The position numbers were made by a program, and so were the translations under genes. Under the pieces are notes generated by a model. It was not told the DNA's origin. It saw only the letters and a list, made by a program, of their open reading frames with translations, and searched no databases. From Arabidopsis thaliana (taxonomy: Eukaryota; Streptophyta; Magnoliopsida; Brassicales; Brassicaceae), in NCBI RefSeq assembly GCF_000001735.4, contig NC_003074.8:18793261-18857260 (forward strand): a stretch of DNA of 64,000 bases. Direction: 5' to 3'. Positions 11,380 to 28,862 of this stretch are shown one piece after another (the stretch's first letter is position 1; each line of letters begins with the position of its first letter).

Positions 11380-13211
11380 TTATGTTTTTACTCAATGGCA
11401 TATAGAATGAGAGATCTAAGCCATTGAGTTATATATAGGATAAGAAGTTGGAATGAGATTATTAATGTCCAACTCATAGATCCATCAAGCTTGATCTATA
11501 TGACTATATTCTATATACGAATATTTGACCGAGAGATTCTAGCAAAAAGTGTTTTATAATAGAACCAAAAAAAATAATGTTGTAGATTATCATTCATTGG
11601 CAAAATGTTGTTGATCTTCGTATCTTGAAGGAGTTAAAGATCACATGGAGGCACGTGAGAAACTATCCATTTGTCCTCTGTTATTTCTTGTTCTATTGCT
11701 TACCATCAAACATACTACTAACTCAGTGATATGTCGACAAATATGGGCATAAAATGTTGTATTAATATCTATTTACATATGAGGTAACGTGCAGTCAAAG
11801 GACCAAGGTTGTCAATCATGTGCTTGGAAGTTCCATTGAACATTGTTTATCCCACACGTCGTCGTGATGCGACTCCGCTCATGAATGATTGGTCAAAAAA
11901 ACAGTTTCATCTCATTATAGGAAAATATCAACGCATCATTGCTTGAACCTTTTTTCTTAGAGAAACCGGTAAACATTATTTCATGGCTTGCAATTTCATC
12001 GTCTAAGTTGAATTTCATATCATACATAGTCTGCTCGATATCCAAAGGTGTTAGTTTCCACCAATACTTTAGTTATTTGTAAATGAAACGATTTACTTTT
12101 AATTTTATGATGTATGTGAAGTTTAGAAGTTTCTAACTCAAAATCAATTAGTTATAAATGGATTGATCTATATATTACTTTATAGTCTATATCATTTTCG
12201 ATTTCTAATTCAAAAGCACTTAAAATGAGTGGATTAGATCATTTTTTTTTTAATTTTTATTTCAGGTATCATCACACTTATAGATGTTGGATTCCTAACC
12301 ATGATTTTCTAAAAAATGAAAAATCAAGCTGGCAAATTGTAAGCAATTAGCTGTGAAGAGTCAAGACTTGGTTGGGTTATTTGCAAAATACTTCTATGTA
12401 TTGTTTTTGTTTGTGGCTAATATAAATAAAGGAATGGGACAGAGATTAGGCCTGTTTATTTTGGGCCAAGCATAAACAGAGTGGGCTTTTATCTTCGTTA
12501 GGGAAGTAAAATTTACTATCAGACTCACAGACAGAGTCAGAGTAGTGGCTGAGAGATATAGGAAATGGGGACCAAAAGACCACTGAAGAAGAAATTCGAG
12601 AGTTGACGTCATAGTGGCACGTTTGAAGTTCGAACAAAGAGAAACAAGACTGACACAGAAAGATTGAAATACTTGTCAGTGCGCCTTCGTATTTTTGGCT
12701 TTTACTTCACTGACAAATAATTATGCTCCTATTTTATTATTCAGTGAATGGTACAGAAAACATTGGTATATAATTTTCATGAAGTAAACAAAACTATATT
12801 AGGCAAGAAAAAGTGGAGACAAAATGATGAAAAGGGAGAAGAAATGGTGTGTTAGTGAAAGATCTTAGTGCAATTCAAATTTCAGTCTCTTTTATGGGAC
12901 CATAATACTCTCATTTCAAAATCAAACTTCATCACCTCCTTTCCTCAATTTCAGGGGTTAATTCTAGTGTTTTTTTCATTCACATGAATTTGGTTTAGCT
13001 TCTTTCGTTTATACCAAAGAAATCTAGTCAAATGTTACATACAATATATATTACAAATGAACATAAACGACAAACCATCATCACTCCAAGCACTAGATAA
13101 AAAAGAGTAAGAGAATAGGCTAGAGACTAATTAAACATCCAAATCTAACCCCAAACAATTCAATTCTAAAAGCTAACTCAAAATACTAGATTAACTTATC
13201 GGACCAAGTAG
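11380..13211. other. intergenic spacer
   Basis: No gene recognised. Contains 5' flanking DNA of the small minus-strand gene and 3' flanking DNA of SCL7. Overlapping minus-strand frames at 12394-12637 have no recognisable features. Confidence 0.5.
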
Positions 13212-14840
13212 TCAACGCCAAGAGGAAACGGTGAGGAGAGGCACATTGTTCCAAGCCAAGGAGATGAAACCTGGCTCCGATTCAACAAGTGAATACAATG
13301 TACTATAATTGTAGTTCCATAGTAGCAGCTTCGCTTGGCTAACCGCGTAATTACTCGGTTTAACCGGCTCAAATCCAGCTTTCTCCATCAACACTCTCCA
13401 TTGTTCTTTCTCCTCCATTAACCCAAACCGGGTTCCCGGTTTATTATTATCATCATCTGATCGGACCAAATCCATAATCCTCCTACCGAACAACACTCTC
13501 TCCACTCTCAGCCTTTCTTTCGAATCTCGATCCAAATTCGGTTCAAGCGATTCAAAAACCGCGGAATAAAACCGGAGAGAGTTCTTAACCCGGTTAGCAA
13601 ATTCAACCCGGTTTAAACTGACTTCGTATTCTCCAAGCGTCACAATCCTCGGGTTTAACGATCTAGCTAACCGGAGCGCCGTACCAACAGTCGTCGCTGT
13701 TTCATCTAGAAGCTTATAAAGCTCAAGCATAAAATTCACAACCAAAACCTCATCCGGGTCAACCCGAAAACTTGACCCGTTTAGTAATTGAATCGGAGTC
13801 AGAACCGGATAAAACTCGAAATTGAGATCCAAAATCGCCGCGAAATCACGGAGACGGTTTCCCGTAGCGATCAGAGACGGTCCCGGTGAGTCTCCTAGAG
13901 ACGGAGCGGGTATACCCGAAATCCGGATCCGGGTGGGTTTACCAGAAGAACGGGTCGCTAAAGCTTGTAACAGAGCAGACCATTGAATACCTTGAAAAAT
14001 CCCGAAATCGACTATGTGAATGTTGTTTGATTGATTCGTAGCTTCGAGAATTGCTTGATTCGCTGTTAAATGAGCGAACTTTGAATATGGACATGCGTCG
14101 TTTAAGGTTTTGTATGAGAGAATGAAATCTTCTAGGGATGACGACGACGATGACGACGGAGACTCTGTTTCTTTATGAGACAGAGCTTCTGCGAAGTAAT
14201 ACCCGACTCGTTGTATCGGGTCGCCTGATTCGGACACGGATTCTTTGATCCGAATTAGTGTGTCCGGTTTAGTTTCCGGTTTACGTGCATAATCGTGGAT
14301 AGCTTTAAAAATCGGCTGGTTTAGATCAAAATCCGGCTGCGGCGGGGGAGGAGGAGGATGTTGTGGTGATGGCGGAGATGGAGACCATATAGCGGTGGAA
14401 GCTGGTGGCGGAGGGAGTTGTTGACTCGCTGAGTCATCTTTGTTGACTCGGTTGAGATATGAAGGAGCACTGAGTCGACTCGGGAATGAGACGAATGGAT
14501 CATGGCCGTAGATTGGGAAGTCTGGATTGGTTTGTGACGCATCTCCACCGTTGATCAAACTCTCCATCCACTCGTCGGAGTCAAACTCCTCGGAAGCGAC
14601 GGCTGCGTTTTGATGATGCTCCAGGTGTGGAAAGTGAAAACCTGGGTCGTTGGTTACTTGAAACGGGTCGGAGAAACCCGAACCGGGAAGAGTAAACCCG
14701 AAGGATGGATTGGGCCAGGGGTTGGGTTCTTGTTCTTGTTCTTCTTGTTGTTGATGTTGTGATTGTTGTTGCTGCTTCTGTTTGATGAGTTGTTGTGCTA
14801 TAGCCATTAAGTTTCCGCTGTCGGTGCACATATACGCCAT
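13212..14840 (-). CDS. SCL7: GRAS-family transcription regulator SCL7 (Scarecrow-like 7)
   Basis: Single-exon gene, 542 aa. The N-terminus is Gln/Glu-rich ([16 protein letters not shown]) and then Pro-rich, followed by a C-terminal GRAS domain from about residue 180. Leucine-rich region I starts at [10 protein letters not shown]; the VHIID-type motif is [14 protein letters not shown]; then the LRII region, the PFYRE-type segment around [18 protein letters not shown], and the SAW end [17 protein letters not shown] chose the start [17 protein letters not shown] because the close paralogue SCL4 begins with nearly the same residues; an in-frame ATG four codons upstream (14852) would add MSRR. GRAS proteins are nuclear regulators that usually act through partner transcription factors. 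Locus recalled as At3g50650. Confidence 0.95.
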   Translation of the reverse strand: MAYMCTDSGNLMAIAQQLIKQKQQQQSQHQQQEEQEQEPNPWPNPSFGFTLPGSGFSDPFQVTNDPGFHFPHLEHHQNAAVASEEFDSDEWMESLINGGDASQTNPDFPIYGHDPFVSFPSRLSAPSYLNRVNKDDSASQQLPPPPASTAIWSPSPPSPQHPPPPPPQPDFDLNQPIFKAIHDYARKPETKPDTLIRIKESVSESGDPIQRVGYYFAEALSHKETESPSSSSSSSLEDFILSYKTLNDACPYSKFAHLTANQAILEATNQSNNIHIVDFGIFQGIQWSALLQALATRSSGKPTRIRISGIPAPSLGDSPGPSLIATGNRLRDFAAILDLNFEFYPVLTPIQLLNGSSFRVDPDEVLVVNFMLELYKLLDETATTVGTALRLARSLNPRIVTLGEYEVSLNRVEFANRVKNSLRFYSAVFESLEPNLDRDSKERLRVERVLFGRRIMDLVRSDDDNNKPGTRFGLMEEKEQWRVLMEKAGFEPVKPSNYAVSQAKLLLWNYNYSTLYSLVESEPGFISLAWNNVPLLTVSSWR

Positions 14841-15918
14841 TCTCCGACTCACTTTCGCCGGCGATGAAGGCGTTTTTTTGTCTGTTATTTGGTGGTGATT
14901 GAGTAAGGCCCAGAGAGAGAGAGGGATATGAATGAAACCGGAGAGATTTTAGTAGGAAGAAAAAAGTAAGAAAGTGAGTATTTTCATTTTGATTTATCAT
15001 TTTCTTTTTTTTTGTCATCCGATTTATCATTTTCGAGTACTGTATTTTTAATCAATTACCACTTTAGTTTAAAAGTACAAAATTACGTTATTAACTGCAA
15101 GAAATGAAGAAACTATAAAACCAACAACAACAACAAAAAATGAAGAAACTAACTAACATAGTTTACTAAAAAACTCAGTTTTGTATTTAATTATTTTCAA
15201 GAATTTAATAATAGAAATGTAATTTATCAAAATATCAATTGAATAATTTCTATATCTCATGAATTTGTAGTTTCGTATAATCTTACAAATTTATTCAGAA
15301 ACCTTTTGACCAAAAAATAAAAAATACATAGGTTTTTTTTTGTTAAATAATTATTACCACTCTGTTAATATGGGTAAAAAAAAGAGTTGACGTTATGAAA
15401 AAAAAGAGAGAGTAAAACGATATCTCACTTATGGGACCCACAGACACGATGACGTCATGTATCGGCAGTTACGTATCGAAGAGTGTGACCTCATCTCCAC
15501 CGTCTAGAATCAGATCAATGGCTTTGGCTGAAATGGTGAATGTGACACGTCGACAACTGTCTTCTGCTACTTGTCACCTGCATGTCGCCTGCAACTTTTC
15601 TGTCTTTTTTCATTTTAACTAACAGTATTATAAAGGTAAAAAGATTGATGTAAGAAAAGTAAAAAGAATTAGGTTATTATCTTCTGCTTTCAAGCCGCAA
15701 AGGTCAAGGTTTTTCAAAGCTGTTTCTTATCAACTAAAAGGGTCGTTAAATTGGACTTTGGTTAACAAATTTCAGTGACTTCATTGGTTTAGTTTCAGTT
15801 ACTTTTGTAAAAAAACCTTTCGACAAGTTAAGCTAACATCTTGAATATGACTTGAGCAAGCAAAAATTAAACAATAGACATGTTTTATTTGTATACGCAT
15901 GTCTTTTTTATCTCAACG

Positions 15919-16125
15919 TTAGTGTTGTGGAGGACGGCTTGTGGGTCCGTAAGTAGGCCCATATACAATGGAGCAAAAGCGATTTGTGGCGGGCTCTACT
16001 AGTATCTGTTGTTGGTGGACGAACTTTGACGAAGAAAATGTAGTAGCCATTAGCCAAAAGCTAAAAATTACACAAAAATACCAAAAAAAAAACACAAGCA
16101 AAGAAGAAACAAGAAAAGAGTCCAA
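15919..16125 (-). CDS. candidate small secreted or membrane peptide (68 aa), unverified
   Basis: Short minus-strand frame with a strongly hydrophobic N-terminus (residues about 4-26, LVSSLLVFFFWYFCVIFSFW) resembling a signal peptide or anchor. A short middle follows, then a Pro/Gly/Thr-rich C-terminus YGPTYGPTSRPPQH that runs exactly to the stop. This layout is that of plant peptide-hormone precursors. The tail aligns loosely with CEP-type peptides (aromatic, then PT, then S, final H) and less well with RGF-type ends (PPxH), but it fits no family fully: it lacks the CEP SPG core and the RGF DY start. It could be a chance frame in T-rich DNA. No function is claimed. Confidence 0.28.
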   Translation of the reverse strand: MDSFLVSSLLVFFFWYFCVIFSFWLMATTFSSSKFVHQQQILVEPATNRFCSIVYGPTYGPTSRPPQH

Positions 16126-17544
16126 AGAGGATTATAGAATTTAAAAGTCTTTCAATAACAAACCAAGTTTTATGAATTATCATTCATACACGACGCATAG
16201 TTCGAGAATTTGCTTATTTGAGGTTTGAGTGTGGAAGCTCTTTGTGACTTTGCAATTTCTAAAAACCTAAAGCGAATGAAATAGAAAAGAGCAATAGCGA
16301 ACAAAAAGCACATGGGAACGACACTTGACTCTTTGAGACATCACTCTTTTCATTTCATCGTTGTATCCGCGTCAAAAGGCCTACTTCTCCACTACTTATA
16401 ACTTAAATATCTAAATTACATTACTAAACATGGTATATGGTCCCTGGCCCAAGTCTACTTTTGATTTTCACTTTTGACATTTTTTACTACAAAGTGCCAT
16501 GGACTGTTCTAAATTGGTAATGATTTCAACAAGGAGAATGAAGAAGATGATATTTTTGAAAAGGACTTGTCTTTGAAAATGGCAATCCCACTTTAGTGTT
16601 TAACCATTGCACCTATCTGCAAGTGGACTTGGAGAAAATAGATAGAGAGAGAGAGAGAATGAGTGGTGTATGAAAAGGACATGAGTAAGAATGAAAGGGT
16701 TTGATTTGTCTTTTCTTTCTATCCAAGTCATCGGTGGGGTTTCTTATGTATGAACAAAGAGTGGCATTGAGTCATCCCCAAGAAAGTCTCTCTATATATT
16801 TACCATTTTTGTCACATTCTTTGCTTTTTTTTTTAAATACTAATTTTTAGTTTCAACTCTTACCAACTAAAATTTACCTATTTTTGTCTCCTCCTTAGCT
16901 TTTTACACTTATTTTCGTTTGAACCTTTAATTAACCAAAATATATTTACTATTTGAATCAGTTAAACAGAAATTATTAAGTCAGTAAGAAAAATATATAT
17001 TTGGTGACGATTATCTCATACAAAACAGAAAGAGACTTTTCAAATGACAAGTGGCCTGTCCAAACACTAAACTTTTGTACCTTTTATTGACCAGCTAACT
17101 CACTTTCTCATCCAAATTTTAGTTAGTTAAAACAAAAAAATCTCAATGCTTTTCCTCGTTTTCTGAATATTATTCGGCTAACCAGAAAAGAAAAAAAATA
17201 CTTGCGGGCCAAACCACGAAAATCAATAAACAAGGGCTTTTGGTTGGTAAGTCTCGATTTCATCACCGAGGGTGTTCATGTGAATAAACCTATACTTCAA
17301 AATATCGAACCATTTCGTCTTTCCAATATCTGCAAAATTAGAGACAATCAATCAAATTCAAAGCCATATTGTTGTTAACAAAAGAGCAGTATGATGAACA
17401 ATTGAACATCAATATAATTTATGAATTATCTAAATCTTCTCATTTGGATGATTTCAGATCAAGTAAAAACTTTATGGGCCGTAATTATCCAACAATATGA
17501 TGGGCCGACCTAATCGAGGAACACGGGGACTAGTTGGCGTAATC

Positions 17545-17566
17545 AGCCTCCAAATATTTGGAGGCT
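17545..17566. promoter_or_regulatory. 22-bp perfect palindrome with CArG-like core
   Basis: A perfect inverted repeat centred between 17555 and 17556 with no spacer. Its core ccaaatatttgg contains C(A/T)8G, the CArG variant preferred by some MADS-domain proteins such as AGL15 (family knowledge). It lies about 260 bp upstream of the first exon of the NYN-like pseudogene. Binding is inference. Confidence 0.4.
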
Positions 17567-17824
17567 TCTGTTTTTGTTTTATTTAATCATATTTTATTTC
17601 ACTGTAAATAAATGGATAATACAGTGTGTTAATCAACCATATGTCTATCTGCACTGTTTTTTTTTTTCTTTTTTCTTGGCATTTTAATTAATTACAATTA
17701 TATAATTTTTGGTAAAGTACAATTAGATAATTTAACGTGTCACCTGATTACGTATTTAAACCCTAACTCAACCACAGATTTTTTTTTATCACTCTCTAAT
17801 TGTCTCGATCAATCCGTCAAAACC

Positions 17825-19288
17825 ATGTATTACGAGGGAGAAGATTTCAGCGGTAAGATATCATTATCTATCTTTAGGGCCGATTGGTAACGACTGTTAA
17901 TTTTGGTTGTAGAGACTTTCGCTGTAGGAACTTTGACGGTAAAAACTTTGATTATAAAAATTTTGACTTTAAAAATTTTAACAGTATAGACTTTAACGGT
18001 TAAAATCTGATAGGTAACACCAAAACTGTAGAAATTGTAACTGTAAAACTTATAATTTTAAATAATATAAATTATAGCAAATATAACTCGAACTGTGATA
18101 TAACAACTACATTCACACAAAAAAACTTTATGGTAAATTTTTTATACATTCATATTTCTTTGCTTTTGCATCAAATGTAATATTTGATGTTCTTTAATAT
18201 ACATAAGTGGATCTTAAAAGAATATAAATTAAACAGTAATTATAAACATTTATCAATGAATTCCATAGGAAATTTTGTATAAATTACGATTTTAAAATAA
18301 CTACCAAATATATAGGAAAATAGATTTTAAAAGAACAAGAAAAAAATCAATTATAAATCAATTAGATTTTTTCAAAAAATAATTTATTTGTGAAATGTTA
18401 TGAGAGTTTATATACATATTAGAAAGAAGAAGAAAAAAACTATAAACTTTTTATTTCTTTATTTCTAAAGTCACCTATACGTGATTTTCAAAAAATATTG
18501 AAAACAAAGAGTTTAAGAAAAAAAGACTTTAAAGGCTTTAAAATTTATGAAAACCAAAAATGTTTGATTGGGTTAAAAAAACTTTTAAAACTTCTAAAAA
18601 CTTCTTAAAGTCTTAAAAGTCTAATCCAATCACCCCGTCTATCTTTCTTTTCTCCAAATTGTTTGTTAAAATTTCAAGATTCTTGCCTTCAACAATCATC
18701 GGAAAGAAAAAAAGATTATTTTCCCTCATATTTTCTACCCAATAGTACAATGACACGTATGAGTCTCTTACAAACTCTAAAAACTTTAATTTAAGGATCG
18801 TCCCTTACATTAATTATCAGTTTTGATTTATTTTTTAACTTTTTCGTAAGAATTTTATGCTTAAAGACTCCTATAGAAATATTATTGGAGGTGGTCTTAG
18901 GTTCTTAGCACGCACAATCAAAAACAAACAAATCCAAATGAGAAAGTTTATTTGTCTCTAAATTTGTTGAAAACCATGTTTCGACCCTCCAAGAAAGACC
19001 AAGGTAATTAAGGATATTGAGTTTATATTTCTCTATAGTTTCACTAATTACTATAAAATCTTAGTATTCATCCATCTCGTTTTCTATATTGCAGAAGCGA
19101 AGACGACATTGTTATGGGACATTGACGATTGCCCGAGTCCAGATGTTATCCAATTTGGTGCTATTCATGCACATTTTATGATTCTCTTCGTTTTCATGGT
19201 TCACACTCTATTATTGCTTATGGTGATGCGAAAAGGCTTTTAGATGATGCAAGACCAAACATAATTGAGTTCAATCAAGTACCTTTAG
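17825..19288 (+). pseudogene. NYN-domain (putative endonuclease) pseudogene, frameshifted and truncated
   Basis: Exon 18976-19003 (MFRPSKKDQ, 28 nt) splices in phase to 19095, giving EAKTTLLWDIDDCPSPD, the start of a plant NYN/LabA-like domain (family form: WDI-N/D-CP). The homology then jumps by one reading frame within about 19136-19183 and resumes as YDSLRFHGSHSIIAYGDAKR, matching the family's YAYGD strand. The first frame meets a stop soon after. The second frame reaches a plausible donor at 19289, beyond which no further domain sequence is seen. A second 28-nt ATG exon of the same phase lies at 17825-17852 (MYYEGEDFS) with donor gtaaga, so it may be the original first exon; the intron after it holds a transposon. 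NYN proteins are PIN-like RNases. Unless a sequencing error or an unseen splice restores the frame, this copy is dead. Confidence 0.6.
17876..18637. mobile_element. non-autonomous DNA transposon (762 bp) with 9-bp target duplication
   Basis: The 9-bp word tctatcttt occurs at 17867-17875 and 18638-18646. The sequence between starts agggccgattgg and ends ccaatcaccccg, imperfect terminal inverted repeats sharing GGG and GATTGG. The interior is AT-rich with many repeats of aactttaa-like words and no coding capacity. A 9-bp duplication is typical of Mutator-like elements; the short TIRs leave the superfamily open. It sits in the presumed first intron of the NYN pseudogene. Confidence 0.7.
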
Positions 19289-20215
19289 GTAAATTTTATT
19301 CCACACTCTCTTGATCGTTCTAGTACTTTGTGTCTTGAATCTTAACTCTGTTTATACGTATATACTAGCAAGTTGTCCACAATGAGTGAATTATATATAT
19401 TCAGTTTTATTTTTGAATATGGAATGATATTTACATAAAATTATATATATAATTTATCTATAATTGTTAATATAACGCTCGAAAATAATTAAAAATATTA
19501 ATTTTGAAGTTTATAAATTATGATGTGTTTAAAAAAGACACTTTAGTTGCGCAAAAGTCTGCAATGCACTAAAATTGTTTTTATTTTATTTTTGTTAAAA
19601 TGGTTTGTTTCACTCTATAAAAAACTTAAAATTTTCAGTATTACTTTTTATTTTAATTTTGTTAAAATGATTTTTCCTCCAAAGTTGTGTATATATATTT
19701 CTTATAGTGTAATTTCTTCTGTTTACTATTTTAACCGAGCTAACATTAGTTGATGCATTGCATTGAGAAAAAAAATATAGAAGAGAAGATGAAAACCTTC
19801 ATGAAATTTGAGAATTTGCAATATCATACTTTATTAAAAGAGTTTTTTGTTTATTTTTTTTTATTTTTTTTTATTTCAACTTTTTCTAATCGACTAACCA
19901 AATGGGGACGTGGTAGTAAAAGAGATATGATATGGAGAGTCTCTTTCATTTGATACAAAACACATCTGTGTAAACAACTTAAACCGTAGTTTATCTTTTA
20001 CTTATGTTTTAGTTGTATTTTCCCTTTTTTTTGCTCAATTTTATTGTTAATTGTATTTTTCATATAAAAAACAATAAGACGTAAATTCAAAATCATGTTA
20101 TTAAAACTGATGAAAACAATTAAGTCAATCCCTTTTTTTGTAAGTTTTCAAATCATGATCTTAAGTTTTAGAGAGTCTCCTTCATACAGATCAATACCGC
20201 TACATCCTTCTGTAA
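19289..20215. other. AT-rich spacer
   Basis: Very AT-rich sequence with T-runs; no feature recognised. Open frames at 19547-19953 are low-complexity. Confidence 0.5.
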
Positions 20216-20377
20216 GTACCGAAGCTTTGGCCTGAACTAGGACTTGGAAAAGACCCTGTCTTCAAAAGAGGAGACCCATTGCTTGGTAACGAGGATTACT
20301 TTACTCGTCTAGAAGAGGATCCTAAAGATGATGAGATAGAAGAAGTAAAAACGAAACCCTCTCATTTAAAGGAATAG
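20216..20377 (+). pseudogene. orphan C-terminal coding-like fragment, family not recognised
   Basis: A 53-codon stretch beginning just after a stop reads VPKLWPELGLGKDPVFKR, then GDPLLGNEDYFTRLEEDP, then an acidic end and a stop. Its composition is that of real protein (charged, low in Phe/Leu runs), unlike the surrounding AT-rich DNA. There is no ATG and no upstream exon that I can join to it. It may be the last exon of a decayed gene or a captured fragment. I do not recognise the family. Confidence 0.4.
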
Positions 20378-21001
20378 GACCCAAGAAACAGTAAAAGCTC
20401 CTCTCTCTTTCTTCTCAAAATAAAGAAACCATTTTATGAACCTTCTTATCCTGAGAGCTATTGTTATTCATTTAGTCCTTTTGACACCTAACTCTTTGTG
20501 TCAATGTAACACGATAAGAATCAAGATAAAGTTTGGAAACCGTCATAGGAGGTGTATCCATAATTGACAGGTTTCTTGTGTTCTGATGTTCAGTCTCCAG
20601 CCCAATGATTTCCCACTAGACACACACGAGTGTTTACATAATTCTTGTGTTTGGTATTTGACAATTTGTTATTGCTTCGGATCAAAAACGAGGTAAAAGT
20701 TGTCACTTTGTTATAATCGTAATATAATTGGGCCTTATAGAAAGCCCATTTAAGGTTTAATAGTGTCGACACTAATAATCAACAACATCCAATACAAATG
20801 TCCAAAGACTCAACCTAGCTCCCAATCTATATACATCGTCCACTTTCGAAAGTCGAAACCCTTTTCTCAAACCCGAACTAAAAAACGAATATCCAATAAT
20901 ATTATTTATCCAAATTTTTATATATCATTGGGCAAAAAAAATGATTTAAAATTATCAAAAAAAAAAGAAGAGAATAAAAATACTTTCATCTTTTTTTTTT
21001 T

Positions 21002-28678
<7,677 letters not shown>

Positions 28679-28862
28679 TAGAAAAGAAGCACTCGTGCGG
28701 GTGCGGGGGGACGTAACGGCGGCCCAATGATTGCCGGAATGGGGCATGCAGGCGGTGGGAGAGAGACACGTGGCAAGTCACACGTGTGGTATAGTGAAAG
28801 TGACATGACGAGACGAGAGTGGGCTGTCATATAAATGCTCTCACCCACCGTTTGCTTTAGCA
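28679..28862 (+). promoter_or_regulatory. GC-rich promoter-like island with two ABRE/G-box motifs and a TATA box
   Basis: The sequence changes abruptly from AT-rich to GC-rich at about 28690. It contains a ggcccaatga motif (about 28721), a strong ABRE acacgtggc (28766-28774), a second G-box cacgtg at 28781-28786, and a TATA-like tataaat at 28830-28836. A pyrimidine-rich leader-like stretch follows. This is the order and spacing of a plus-strand plant promoter. No open frame of note follows within a kilobase, so the product would be non-coding or a very small peptide. Confidence 0.5.

Larger units (their letters stand above)
14841..17824. other. intergenic spacer between SCL7 and the NYN pseudogene
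   Basis: About 3 kb of AT-rich sequence. Two items are listed separately: a small minus-strand frame (15919-16125) and a perfect palindrome (17545-17566). A CArG-like core and a TATA-like tatttaaacc lie in the last 300 bp, upstream of the ATG at 17825. Nothing else recognised. Confidence 0.5.
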
